A DNA stretch of 64,000 nucleotides from Limimaricola variabilis (lineage in GTDB: Bacteria; Pseudomonadota; Alphaproteobacteria; Rhodobacterales; Rhodobacteraceae), in assembly GCF_014195545.1 (NCBI RefSeq), contig NZ_JACIBX010000002.1, forward strand, positions 1 to 64,000, read 5' to 3'. This document shows, one piece after another, positions 1 through 13,852 of the stretch. Each line of letters begins with the position of its first letter. Position 1 is the stretch's first letter. Below the pieces are notes generated by a model. It saw nothing but the letters and a program-made list of their open reading frames with translations, searched no databases and was not told where the DNA came from. Both the position numbers and the translations under genes were made by a program.

Positions 1-196
1 CCAAACAACTGCGCCCTATCGTCCGGCGCGCCGCCTCGTCCCCTTCGGAATTTCGTCACCAGCACTGCATCTCTGCGCCGCCGGTGAGGGGCTATTTATG
101 CCCCGGTTCGGTGAGTCGCAACAGGAAAAACGTCACCGCGGCCAAAAAACTTCTCGCGCCGCCAATCCGGGCGATGCGCGGCAGTCCGTGCCTGGA

Positions 197-1332
197 CTAG
201 AGGCTGTCGCGCAGAATCGCCTCAAGTTGGGGCTGCGACAGCGCGACCGGGTTGCCCCGCATGGAGGAGGTTGCCTGGGACTCCCGGGCGAGGTCCGGGA
301 TGTCGGCTTCCCCTACCCCCAAGGTGGCGAGGCCTGGCAGGCCCCACGCAGTGATGCTGCGCTCCAGCACCCCAATCGGGTCGGCATCATCGCCCAGCGC
401 CGCGCCGATCCAGCCCGCCACCTCGTCATGCCGGGACAGGTCGCCCCCCTCTTCCGCGACGGCGCGCACATTGGCGCGCAGCACCCCCGGCAGCAGTCGG
501 CCGCAAAGCGCGCCATGGGCCGCCCCGGTGCGGCCGCCGAGCACCCCGGCGAAGCCATGCACCGCGCCGAGCCCCGCATTGGCGAGCGCCAGCCCGCCGA
601 ACAGGCTGGTCAGCGCGAGATCATCGCGGGCAGCGGCGTCCTCTCCCTGCATCAATCGAGCCAGCGCCGTGAGCCCGCGCGGGATCGCGTCGCGGCACAG
701 CGCATCGGTGAAGGGCGTGGCGCGGCAGGAGAGATAGGGCTCGATCACCTGCGTCACCGCGTCGAGCCCCGAGGCCAGTGTCACGTCGCGCGGTGCGCCG
801 TCGGTCAGCGCGGGATCGATGATGGCGAGGTTGGCCAGCATGCGGGCGTCGCGCAAGGATACCTTGCGGCCATGTTCGGGCACGCCGATCACCGCGTTCT
901 TGGTCACCTCGGCGCCGGTGCCGGCGGTGGTGGGCAGCGCGACGAAGGGCAATGGCGCCGCCTCGAGGGTTCGTCCCTCCCCTACCACTTCCAGGTAACG
1001 CATTGCCGGGCCCAGTGCCGGGATCAGCGCGGCGGCCGCCTTGGCCATGTCGACCGCCGAGCCGCCGCCCAGCGCTGCGACCACGTCGATCCGCATCTCG
1101 CGACTGCGCGCCACGATCGCTTCCAGGTCATCGAGCAGCGGCTCGCCCTTCTGGCGGATCTCCTCGACCGCGCAGCCTTGCGCGCGCAGATCGGCGGCGA
1201 GCCGGTCCGCGGCGGCGTGCGAACCGCGCAGCAGCAGCACCCGCGTGCCATGGGCCCGGATCGCATCGACGGCATCGGCGGCCCGGCCGCGGCCGAACAC
1301 GACGCGTCCCGCGGTCAGGATCTCGAAGCCGC

Positions 1333-1336
<4 letters not shown>
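197..1336 (-). CDS. iron-containing alcohol dehydrogenase family protein
   Basis: A 379-residue NAD(P)-dependent group III alcohol dehydrogenase, normal length for the family. The nucleotide-binding GGGS lies at about 90-93 and the [10 protein letters not shown] motif at 136-145. The metal site reads D192, Q196, H260 and H274; classical members have His where this one has Gln196 (motif DAVTQVIE instead of DALTHAIE), a variant known from a subgroup of the family. It is the last gene of the glycerol operon, its start overlapping the glpK stop by four bases (ATGA). That suggests a role in oxidising or reducing a C3 alcohol or aldehyde, but the substrate cannot be read from sequence. Glycerol dehydrogenase and maleylacetate reductase are other possibilities. 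No clear terminator follows it; positions 1-196 contain no gene that I can support. Confidence 0.88.
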
Positions 1337-2814
<1,478 letters not shown>

Positions 2815-2838
2815 CGGAAGCTCTTGTCTTGAGTGGAC

Positions 2839-2892
2839 GCGCCGCGGAGGGGAGGCTCCGCGGCGCGGGAGGCCGGGGCCCGCGGGCCCCGG
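2839..2892 (-). other. two consecutive intercistronic hairpins between glpV and glpK
   Basis: Positions 2839-2866 form a perfect 11-bp stem with a 6-base loop, and 2873-2892 is a perfect 20-bp palindrome (CCGGGGCCCGCGGGCCCCGG). Neither is followed by a T-run on the minus strand, so they look like mRNA-stabilising or processing structures behind the abundant binding-protein transcript, not classic terminators. Confidence 0.6.
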
Positions 2893-2904
2893 TCGTTCAC
2901 GGGC

Positions 2905-4623
<1,719 letters not shown>

Positions 4624-4691
4624 ATGGTTTCCTCCCATTTGTCGAACCGAGCAAAGACGCCGCCCTCCCTGAACGGCGCCGAACGAACCTG

Positions 4692-4964
4692 TCAGACCCA
4701 GCGGAACACCGCTGCGGCGTAGACGAGGCAGACCAGCATCGCCCAGGGCTGGGCCGCATCGACGAGGCCTAGCCAGGCGAGATTGATGAACGCGGAGCCC
4801 AGGAGCGTGATGAAGAGCCGGTCGCCGCGCGTCGTCTCGATCCCCAGCACGCCGGTGCGCGGCGTCTCGGGAAAGCGGATCGCCAGCACCGTGAAGATCA
4901 CCAGCAACGCCGCGATCGAGCCGAAGAAGATCGCCGTGGGGATCGTCCATGCCATCCATGCCAT
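4692..4964 (-). CDS. glpU: small DUF2160 membrane protein of the glycerol ABC system
   Basis: A 90-residue protein with three predicted membrane segments: about 8-28, a middle one around 48-66 and a C-terminal one at 72-88. They are separated by a polar stretch containing RFPETPRTG. It matches the DUF2160 family, found next to glycerol ABC permeases and called GlpU in Rhizobium. The role is unknown; an accessory subunit or assembly factor of the transporter is the likely guess. The start at 4964 has a good GGAGAG ribosome site. It lies 15 bases after the permease glpQ and 68 bases before glpV. Confidence 0.82.
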   Translation of the reverse strand: MAWMAWTIPTAIFFGSIAALLVIFTVLAIRFPETPRTGVLGIETTRGDRLFITLLGSAFINLAWLGLVDAAQPWAMLVCLVYAAAVFRWV

Positions 4965-4979
4965 GTCGTCTCTCCTCTC

Positions 4980-5869
<890 letters not shown>

Positions 5870-5870
<1 letters not shown>

Positions 5871-6745
5871 CAGACACCATCCCTTTTGTCGAGGTTGGTC
5901 ATGACGGTGTAGAACACCCAGGAGATCAGCAGGATGACGAGGAAGTACATCAGGCTGAAGGCCGCCGCCGGGCCGAGGTCGAACTGCCCCAGCGCCATCT
6001 TCACGAGGTCGATCGACAGGAAGGTGGTGGCGTTGCCCGGACCGCCGCCGGTGACGACGAAGGGCTCGGTATAGATCATGAAACTGTCCATGAACCGCAG
6101 CAGGATCGCGATCATCAACACGCCGGCCATCTTCGGCAGCTCGATGAAGCGGAACACCTTCCAACGCGAGGCCTGGTCGATCTTGGCGGCTTGGTAATAG
6201 GCGTCGGGGATCGATTGCAGACCCGCATAGGCCAGCAGCGCCACCAGCGAGGTCCAGTGCCAGACATCCATGACGATGACCGTGGCCCAGGCGTCGATCA
6301 CGTTCTGGGTGTAGTTGTAGTTCACGCCCAGCTTGGCGAGCACGTAGCCCAGCAGACCGATGTCGACCCGGCCGAAGATCTGCCAGATCGTGCCGACCAC
6401 GTTCCACGGGATCAGCAGCGGCAGCGACATCAGCACGAGGCAGAACGAGGCCCAGAACCCCTTCTTCGGCATGTTGAGGGCGACGAAGATGCCCAGCGGC
6501 ACCTCGATCGCGAGGATGATACCGGAGAAGACCAGCTGGCGGCCCAGCGCGTTCCACATCCGCTCGCTCTCGAGCATGTCGCGGAACCAGTCGAGCCCGG
6601 CCCAGAAGAAGACGTTGTTGCCGAAGGTGTCCTGCACGGAATAGTTCACCACGGTCATCAGCGGGATCACCGCCGAGAAGCCGACGAGGATCAGCACCGG
6701 CAGGACGAGGAACCAGGCCTTCTGGTTGACGGTCTTGTTCATCAC
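5870..6745 (-). CDS. glpP: glycerol ABC transporter permease
   Basis: A 291-residue permease of the MalF/UgpA type with six membrane helices, starting MMNKTVNQKAW. The EAA-like loop is around QSIPDAYYQAAKIDQAS. It pairs with GlpQ to form the membrane channel for glycerol. The gene start overlaps the end of glpT by four bases (ATGA) and its stop overlaps the glpQ start by one base, so glpT, glpP and glpQ are tightly coupled. Confidence 0.92.
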
Positions 6746-7836
6746 GCGGCCCTCCCCTGCAGGTTCTGCGGCGCGACGCGCCAGTCGTCGGCATAGACGT
6801 TGATGGCGTCCGCATCGAAGCTCACCCGGTCGGCGCCCGCCGGCACCGGCGTGCCCTCGTCGAGGATCGCGTTGGCGGCCGTGCCGCCGACATCGAGCCG
6901 GACGATCTTGTGGCGGCCGACATCCTCGACCCGGGTGATGCGCGCGGGCAGCCCCTCGCCGCCCGCATGCAGCCGGACGAATTCAGGGCGCACGCCGATC
7001 TGCACCTGCCCCGCCACCGGGGCGTAGCTGTCGCCCAGCGGCACCGACACGCCCTGTACGGTGGCGGTCGTGCCCGAGACCTGGGCGTCGAACAGGTTCA
7101 TGCCGGGCGAGCCGATGAAGAAGCCGACGAAGGTATGCGCCGGCCGCTCGAACAGCTCCTGCGGCGTGCCGATCTGCACCACGCGACCGTCATACATCAC
7201 CACCACCTTGTCGGCGAAGGTCAGCGCCTCGGTCTGGTCATGGGTGACGTAGATCATCGTGTGGCCGAAATCGTGGTGCAGCTGCTTGAGCTGGGTCCGA
7301 AGCTCCCACTTCATATGCGGGTCGATCACGGTCAGCGGCTCGTCGAAGAGAAGCGCGTTCACGTCCTCGCGCACCATGCCGCGACCGAGCGAGATCTTCT
7401 GCTTGGCGTCGGCTGTGAGCCCGCGCGCCTTGCGCTTGAGCTGTTCCTCCATGCCGATCATCGCAGCGATCGCGTTGACCCGCTCGGCGATGTATTTCGG
7501 ATCGGCACCGCGGTTCTTGAGCGGAAAGGCGAGGTTCTCGCCCACGCTCATCGTGTCGTAGACCACCGGAAACTGGAACACCTGCGCGATGTTGCGCTCG
7601 GCCGTCGGCGCGTCGGTCACGTCGCGCCCGTCGAACAGGATGCGACCCCGGCTCGGCCGCAGCAGCCCCGATATGATGTTCAACAGCGTGGACTTGCCGC
7701 AGCCCGAGGAGCCCAGCAGCGCGTAGGCCTCGCCGTCGACCCAGTCGTGATTGAGCTCCTTGAGCGCCCAGTCATCGTCGGATTGCGGGTGCTTCAGATA
7801 GGAATGCGCGAGGTTGTCGAGCGTGATCTTGGCCAT
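6742..7836 (-). CDS. glpT: glycerol ABC transporter ATP-binding protein with degenerate signature
   Basis: One of two ABC ATPases of the glycerol importer, 364 residues with a C-terminal regulatory OB-type domain from about 240. The start is the ATG at 7836 (MAKITLDNL); the preceding gene ends two bases away. Walker A GSSGCGKST is at 42-50, the Q-loop glutamine is near 88 and Walker B ALLFDEP at 161-167. The ABC signature LSGGQ is absent: the position holds LTADAKQKISLGRG (from 140). The partner GlpS has a canonical signature, so the ATPase dimer is probably asymmetric. The rest of the protein is intact and not frameshifted. Confidence 0.92.
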   Translation of the reverse strand: MAKITLDNLAHSYLKHPQSDDDWALKELNHDWVDGEAYALLGSSGCGKSTLLNIISGLLRPSRGRILFDGRDVTDAPTAERNIAQVFQFPVVYDTMSVGENLAFPLKNRGADPKYIAERVNAIAAMIGMEEQLKRKARGLTADAKQKISLGRGMVREDVNALLFDEPLTVIDPHMKWELRTQLKQLHHDFGHTMIYVTHDQTEALTFADKVVVMYDGRVVQIGTPQELFERPAHTFVGFFIGSPGMNLFDAQVSGTTATVQGVSVPLGDSYAPVAGQVQIGVRPEFVRLHAGGEGLPARITRVEDVGRHKIVRLDVGGTAANAILDEGTPVPAGADRVSFDADAINVYADDWRVAPQNLQGRAA

Positions 7837-7837
7837 G

Positions 7838-8926
<1,089 letters not shown>

Positions 8927-8953
8927 TGTCGTCCTCCCTGCCGAGCGGCGGCC

Positions 8954-10546
8954 TCAGCCGTGCCGCGCGACCCTCTCTCCTTGCATCCAGTCCTCCAGCG
9001 CCGCGACCTGGTCTCCCGACAGGCGCAGCCCCAGCTTCGATCGCCGCCACAGCACGTCATCCGCGCTGCGAGCGTATTCCTTTTCCATCAGCCACGCGAC
9101 CTCGGCCTCGCTGAGCGTCGCGCCGAAATCTCGACCCAGATCCTCGGCACGCCGCGCCGCGCCGAGAATGACGCGCGCCTCGGTGCCGTAGGCGCGCACC
9201 AGCCGCCGCGCCCAGACGTGGTCGAGGAACGGGTAATCCGCCTCGAGCCCAGCGATCAGCGCCTCGACCCCGTCGACCGGGAAATCGCCCCCCGGAAGCG
9301 GCGCCCCTGCGGTCCAGGGCCCCTTCACGCCGTCGAAGAACGGCGCGATCTTTTCCAGCGCACTCTCGGCAAGCCGGCGATAGGTGGTGATCTTGCCGCC
9401 GAAGACGTTGAGCACCGGCGCGCCGCCCTCGGCCTCGACCTTGAGCGTGTAGTCGCGCGTCGCCGCCGTCGCGCTCGAGGCGCCGTCATCATAGAGCGGG
9501 CGGACACCGGAATAGGTCCAGACGATGTCGTCGCGCGTCACCGGCCGGGCGAAGTAGCGGCTGGCGAAGCGGCACAGATACTCCTGCTCCTCGGGGGTGC
9601 AGACTGCGGGCTGCGACGGATCGGGGTGGTCCGCATCGGTGGTGCCGATCAGCGTGAAATCGGTCTCGTAGGGGATCGCGAAGATGATCCGCCCATCCGT
9701 GCCCTGGAAGAAATAGCACTTGTCGTGATCGTAGAGCCGCTTGGTCACGATATGGCTGCCGCGCACCAGCCGCACGCCGTCGCGGGTCTCGACGTCGATC
9801 GCGCCTTCGAGCAGCCGGCCCACCCAAGGTCCGCCGGCATTGACCAGCATCCGCGCGCGATGGGTGCGGCGGGCGCCGCCGGGCTGGTCTTCGGTCTCGA
9901 CCACCCAGATTCCGTCTTCGCGCGCAGCGCTCAGCACCTTGGTCCGGGTCATGATCGTCGCGCCGCGCGACTCGGCGTCGCGGGCATTGAGCGCGACCAG
10001 CCGCGAATCCTCGACCCAGCAGTCGGAATACTCGTAGGCGGTCTCGAACTTAGGATCGAGCGGGCCGCCCGCCGGGTCGTTCTTCAGGTCGACGGTGCGG
10101 GTGCCGGGCAAGATCTTCCGCCCGCCCAGATGGTCGTACATGAAGAGGCCGAGCCGGATCAGCCAGGCCGGGCGACGCCCGCGCATCCACGGCATCACCG
10201 TGCCCAGAAGCTTGGAAGTCGGCGTATCGCTCTCGAAGCGCATCGAGGGGTGATAGGGCAGCACGAAGCGCATCGGCCAGGAGATGTGCGGCATGGCCCT
10301 GAGCAAGGTCTCGCGCTCGATCAGCGCCTCGCGCACCAGCCGGAACTCGAAATATTCGAGGTAGCGCAGCCCGCCATGGAACAGCTTGGTCGAGGCGGAG
10401 GAGGTTGCCTGAGCAAGATCGCCCATCTCGGCCAGCACCACCGAGAGGCCGCGCCCGGCAGCGTCACGGGCGATGCCGCAGCCATTGATGCCACCGCCGA
10501 TCACGAAGAGATCGGAGACCGGCTCGGATGTCGGGCTTTGCGACAC
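8954..10546 (-). CDS. glpD: glycerol-3-phosphate dehydrogenase (FAD)
   Basis: Membrane-associated flavoprotein that oxidises sn-glycerol 3-phosphate to dihydroxyacetone phosphate and passes electrons to the quinone pool; 530 residues, full length. The FAD dinucleotide motif GGGINGCG is at 17-24, followed by the family stretch SSASTKLFHGGLRYLE. The C-terminal accessory domain (SEAEVAWLMEKEYA) is present. I chose the GTG at 10546 because GGGAGG lies seven bases upstream and the protein then begins shortly before the FAD motif; the open frame runs further up into the glpR side without a ribosome site. It is the first gene of the glycerol operon, divergent from glpR. Confidence 0.95.
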   Translation of the reverse strand: MSQSPTSEPVSDLFVIGGGINGCGIARDAAGRGLSVVLAEMGDLAQATSSASTKLFHGGLRYLEYFEFRLVREALIERETLLRAMPHISWPMRFVLPYHPSMRFESDTPTSKLLGTVMPWMRGRRPAWLIRLGLFMYDHLGGRKILPGTRTVDLKNDPAGGPLDPKFETAYEYSDCWVEDSRLVALNARDAESRGATIMTRTKVLSAAREDGIWVVETEDQPGGARRTHRARMLVNAGGPWVGRLLEGAIDVETRDGVRLVRGSHIVTKRLYDHDKCYFFQGTDGRIIFAIPYETDFTLIGTTDADHPDPSQPAVCTPEEQEYLCRFASRYFARPVTRDDIVWTYSGVRPLYDDGASSATAATRDYTLKVEAEGGAPVLNVFGGKITTYRRLAESALEKIAPFFDGVKGPWTAGAPLPGGDFPVDGVEALIAGLEADYPFLDHVWARRLVRAYGTEARVILGAARRAEDLGRDFGATLSEAEVAWLMEKEYARSADDVLWRRSKLGLRLSGDQVAALEDWMQGERVARHG

Positions 10547-10637
10547 GTGGACCCTCCCGTCCGGTGTTCGATTGCCCGTGACACTGCCCCCGGCGCGCGC
10601 GTCTGGCAAGAACAATTTTTCGTTTCGGTTCGCTTTT

Positions 10638-10650
10638 TTCGCATTGCGAA
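10638..10650. promoter_or_regulatory. candidate GlpR operator (palindrome) in the glpD/glpR intergenic region
   Basis: TTCGCATTGCGAA is a perfect 5-3-5 palindrome. Just before it are repeated TTTCG units at 10618, 10623 and 10637, a pattern typical of DeoR-family operators. It lies about 90 bases upstream of glpD, where it could overlap the operon promoter. Confidence 0.5.
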
Positions 10651-10730
10651 CCACTGCAAACCCCCGCGATTGCACGCGAAAGGCGAGGGCCTGGGGCGGT
10701 GCGGGCAACGCAATGCCGCGTTCTGTTGCG

Positions 10731-10742
10731 TTTCGAGCGAAA
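10731..10742. promoter_or_regulatory. second candidate GlpR operator near glpR
   Basis: TTTCGAGCGAAA is a perfect 5-2-5 palindrome with the same TTTCG/CGAAA half-site, 36 bases upstream of the glpR start. Together with the site at 10638 it would let GlpR repress both its own gene and glpD. Confidence 0.45.
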
Positions 10743-10778
10743 CCGCGCATGATGGAACATCGCCGCAGGAGCCCACCC

Positions 10779-11546
10779 ATGTCCCAGAGCTTTCGCCAGC
10801 CCGAGATCCTCGAGATTGCCCGCCGCGACGGGCGGGTGACTGTGGAAGGGCTGGCCGAGCATTTCAACGTGACGCTGCAGACGATCCGCCGCGATCTCAC
10901 CGAGCTGGCCGAGGCCGGGCGGCTCGACCGGGTGCATGGCGGCGCGGTGCTGCCCTCCGGCACGGTCAATATCGGCTACGAGCATCGCCGCACGCTCAAC
11001 CCCGGGCCCAAGGCCGCCATCGCCGCGGCCTGCGCCGCCGAGATCCCCGACGATGCCTCGATCTTCCTCAACATCGGCACCTCGACCGAGGCGGTGGCGC
11101 GGGCGCTGCTGCGGCATCGCGGCCTGATGGTGGTGACCAACAACATCAACGTCGCCCATATCCTCGCCGAGAATGCCGAGGCGCAGGTGATCGTCGCCGG
11201 CGGCACGCTGCGGCGGGCCGATGGCGGGCTGGTCGGGTCGCTGACCACCCAGACCGTGCAGCAGTTCAAGTTCGACCTCGCCGTGATCGGCTGCTCGGCG
11301 CTCGACGAGGAGGGCGACCTTCTTGATTTCGACATCGAGGAGGTCGGCGTGAACCACGAGCTGATCCGCCGCTCGCGCCGCACCGTTCTGGTGGCCGACC
11401 GTTCCAAGTTCTCGCGCTCCGCCCCGGCTCGGATCGCCTCGCTGCGCGAGCTCGACGTGTTCTACACCGATGCACCGCTGCCTGAACCGTTGGCGCGGCG
11501 CTGCGTTGAATGGAACACGCGGGTCGTGGTGGCTCGGCCCGGTTAG
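10779..11546 (+). CDS. glpR: DeoR-family glycerol-3-phosphate regulon repressor
   Basis: Transcriptional repressor of 255 residues. The N-terminal DeoR helix-turn-helix spans about 5-57 (TVEGLAEHFNVTLQTIRRDL) and is followed by the sugar-phosphate isomerase-like effector domain with NIGTSTEAVA at 98-107 and the GCSALDEEGDLLDFD stretch near 171. The start is the ATG at 10779, with AGGAG ten bases upstream; longer in-frame readings run into glpD on the other strand. Divergent from the glycerol operon, it most likely represses that operon and is relieved by glycerol 3-phosphate, as in known GlpR proteins. Confidence 0.93.
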   Translation: MSQSFRQPEILEIARRDGRVTVEGLAEHFNVTLQTIRRDLTELAEAGRLDRVHGGAVLPSGTVNIGYEHRRTLNPGPKAAIAAACAAEIPDDASIFLNIGTSTEAVARALLRHRGLMVVTNNINVAHILAENAEAQVIVAGGTLRRADGGLVGSLTTQTVQQFKFDLAVIGCSALDEEGDLLDFDIEEVGVNHELIRRSRRTVLVADRSKFSRSAPARIASLRELDVFYTDAPLPEPLARRCVEWNTRVVVARPG

Positions 11547-11622
11547 GTCCGGCCGGGCGTGCACTGGCTCTTCACCCTTGCCCGCCATAAACAGGCCGGG
11601 TTGCCCCCTCCCCGGAGATCCG

Positions 11623-12276
11623 ATGCCCGTTCCCCTGCCCAGACTGATCCTGCGCCTCGCGCTCGTCGCGGTGCTGGTCGCGGCTGCGCTGTGGTTCGGC
11701 GTCTGGCTGCGCGGCTTCGTGGCCGAAATGGCGGCCCAGGGCCGGATCGAACTTCTGGGGCTGACGCTGCTCGGGTTGCTGCTGCTCTATGCCCTGCTGT
11801 TGGCAATCCCCTTCGTGCCCGGGGCCGAGATCGGGCTGGCGCTGCTGATGACCCATGGCGCGGCGGCAGCACCGGTGGTTTGGGCCGCCACCGCCGTCGG
11901 GCTGATGCTGGCCTTTCTCGTCGGCCGCGGGCTTTCGGCGCCGCGGGCCTGCGCGATGCTCCAGCGTCTCGGTATGGAGCGGGCGGCCGCGGCGCTTGAA
12001 CGCCAGCGCAAGACGGATCCCGATACCCGGCTGCGCCGGCTGGAAGCGGCGGTGCCGCGCTGGGCCCGTGGCTGGGCGCTGCGCCGGCGCCACCTTCTGC
12101 TGGCGCTGCTGATCAACCTGCCGGGCAACACGATCCTCGGCGGCGGTGGCGGCATCCTCATGGCCGCCGGCGCCAGCCGCTTGTTCCGCCCCCTGCCGGT
12201 GGCACTGATGCTGGTGCTGGCCACCGCGCCGCTTCCGCTTCTGGTACTGATGACCGGGCCCGACTTCCTCGGCTGA
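11623..12276 (+). CDS. hypothetical polytopic membrane protein
   Basis: 217 residues with about five hydrophobic segments. Two are N-terminal (about 7-28 and 41-65), one is in the GAAAAPVVWAATAVGLML region, and two are C-terminal around LLLALLINLPGNTILGGGGG and PVALMLVLATAPLPLLVLM. A basic cytoplasmic loop (RRLEAAVPRWARGWALRRR) separates the halves. The glycine-rich NLPGNTILGGGGGI near the end is distinctive. It resembles the SNARE-associated/VTT-like class only loosely and I do not assign a function. It follows glpR by 76 bases and may be co-transcribed. Confidence 0.75.
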   Translation: MPVPLPRLILRLALVAVLVAAALWFGVWLRGFVAEMAAQGRIELLGLTLLGLLLLYALLLAIPFVPGAEIGLALLMTHGAAAAPVVWAATAVGLMLAFLVGRGLSAPRACAMLQRLGMERAAAALERQRKTDPDTRLRRLEAAVPRWARGWALRRRHLLLALLINLPGNTILGGGGGILMAAGASRLFRPLPVALMLVLATAPLPLLVLMTGPDFLG

Positions 12277-12337
12277 GCGGTCTGGCCCCGCACCGCGCGG
12301 CGGCGTAACGATGGGCCGGCAGCCACGGAGACGCGAC

Positions 12338-13288
12338 TTGGCCTATCTCGACAACATCCGCACCTTCGTCAGGGTCTACGAGCTGGGATCGATGTCGGCT
12401 GCCGGCCGTGACCTGCGGATCTCGGCCGCCGTGGCCTCGGCCCGGATCGGCCAACTCGAGGCCCATTTGGGCGTGCGCCTGTTCCAGCGCACCACCCGCA
12501 GCCTCGCCCCGACCGAGCAGGGGCGCCGGTTCTACGATGGTGCGGTGGCGGTGATCGAGAAGGTCGAAGAGGCCGAAGCCCTGGTGGCGCAGATCACTGA
12601 AACGCCGCGTGGCACGATCCATGTCGCGGCACCGCTCGGCGCGGGGCGGCGGCTGATCGCGCCCGAACTGCCCGGCTTCGCCGCCGCCTATCCGCAGGTC
12701 GATCTGCGACTGCGCCTCTCGGACCGGATCATCGATCTCGCCGCCGAAGCCATCGATCTGCGCTTCTTCCTCGGCCGGCCGCGCGACAGCGACCTGACGA
12801 TCCGGCAGATCGCCACCTGTGCGCGTGTGCTCTGCGCCGCGCCAGATTACATCGCCCGGCGCGGCGCGCCCCGGGACGGGGCCGATCTGGTAGCGCAGGG
12901 CCATGATTGCCTGAACCTGCGCTTTCCCGGCGCGACCGAGTTCCGCTGGACCCTGCAGACCCCCGATGGCCCGCAGGCCCATGCCGTCTCGGGGCGGCTG
13001 GAATGCGATGATGGCGACGTGCTGACCGACTGGGCGCTGGACGGCGCGGGGATCGCGATGAAGCCGGTCTTCGAGATCGCCGAGCATCTCGCGGCCGGGC
13101 GGCTGGTCGCGGTCTGCACCGAGACGCCGCCGCTGCCGGTGCAGATGGCCTGCCTGTTCACCCATCGACGGTTGCAGGATCCCAAGATCCGGCTGTTCAT
13201 CGATCACATGGCCGGGCGCATCGGCGCGGCGCTGAGTGCCGCGGAATCGCGCGCCGGGCCGCTCGAGGCCCGCGATATCGGCAAATAA
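12338..13288 (+). CDS. LysR-family transcriptional regulator
   Basis: 316 residues with an N-terminal winged helix-turn-helix (FVRVYELGSMSAAGRDL, then the recognition region LGVRLFQRTTRSLAPTEQG) and a C-terminal LysR substrate-binding domain. I prefer the TTG at 12338, because GGAG lies seven bases upstream and the product then starts at the usual point (AYLDNIRTFVRVYE). An ATG at 12311 adds nine residues but has no ribosome site. Its closest class is the CrgA/LysR group that often acts on a neighbouring gene; no obvious divergent target is present, so the regulon is unknown. Confidence 0.85.
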   Translation: MAYLDNIRTFVRVYELGSMSAAGRDLRISAAVASARIGQLEAHLGVRLFQRTTRSLAPTEQGRRFYDGAVAVIEKVEEAEALVAQITETPRGTIHVAAPLGAGRRLIAPELPGFAAAYPQVDLRLRLSDRIIDLAAEAIDLRFFLGRPRDSDLTIRQIATCARVLCAAPDYIARRGAPRDGADLVAQGHDCLNLRFPGATEFRWTLQTPDGPQAHAVSGRLECDDGDVLTDWALDGAGIAMKPVFEIAEHLAAGRLVAVCTETPPLPVQMACLFTHRRLQDPKIRLFIDHMAGRIGAALSAAESRAGPLEARDIGK

Positions 13289-13376
13289 TTGCTCATTGCT
13301 GCATCCCTCTGGAACAGTTTGTGAATGCGAAAGCCGTCTCGGGTATACGCGGAGGGGACAGCCTAGGAGATCGCTC

Positions 13377-13772
13377 TTGTTCGCAGCCATCGGTACCGCC
13401 ATTTCCCCCGAGCGCCCCGTCAGCCCCGCCGAGACCGGGCCCCTGGTGCGCACCGCCGTTCTGCTGGCACGGGTCTGGGAGCTGGGCGACGCGCAGATGG
13501 TGGCGATCCTCGGCGGGATGCAGCCCGAGAGCTGGCGCCGCTGGTGCGCCGGCTGCGTCGAGATCGTCGACCGCGAGCGGCTCCGCCGTATGGCGCTTCT
13601 GCGCGACATCCATCTTGCTACTCGCACCGCCAGCGCCGGGCTCGGGGCGGCCGACTGGATCCGCGCGCGCCAGCCCGCGCTGGCCGGTCGCAGCCCGCTG
13701 CAGATGATGGCCTCGGGCCGGATCGACGATCTGGTGCGCCTGCGCGACGCCTACGCACCGCTCGCCGCCTGA
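13377..13772 (+). CDS. solitary Xre/MbcA/ParS-type antitoxin-like protein (DUF2384 domain)
   Basis: 131 residues. The C-terminal half carries the toxin-binding MbcA/ParS pattern: a helix ending in GAADWIRARQPALAGRSPLQMMASGRIDDLVRLRDAY, in which the PLQMM...G..D.V segment is the family signature. The N-terminal part (ELGDAQMVAILGGMQPESWRRWCAG) resembles the Xre-like helix bundle. I used the TTG at 13377, since AGGAGA is six bases upstream. In RES-Xre systems a RES-domain toxin gene follows at once; here the next gene encodes a TRIC channel, so no partner toxin is visible. It may be an orphan antitoxin or a domesticated regulator. Confidence 0.7.
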   Translation: MFAAIGTAISPERPVSPAETGPLVRTAVLLARVWELGDAQMVAILGGMQPESWRRWCAGCVEIVDRERLRRMALLRDIHLATRTASAGLGAADWIRARQPALAGRSPLQMMASGRIDDLVRLRDAYAPLAA

Positions 13773-13852
13773 TCTCGCGCTGCCGGCCACGTTGACACCG
13801 CCCCGGCAGCGGCTAGGAGGGCGCGCGCCCTCCTGACGCCCGGAGCCCCGAC

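Noticed and set aside
88-104. GGGGC-TATTTAT-GCCCC as terminator of the glycerol operon
   Set aside because: Short stem and no T-run on the minus strand; it may lie in a neighbouring gene's region.
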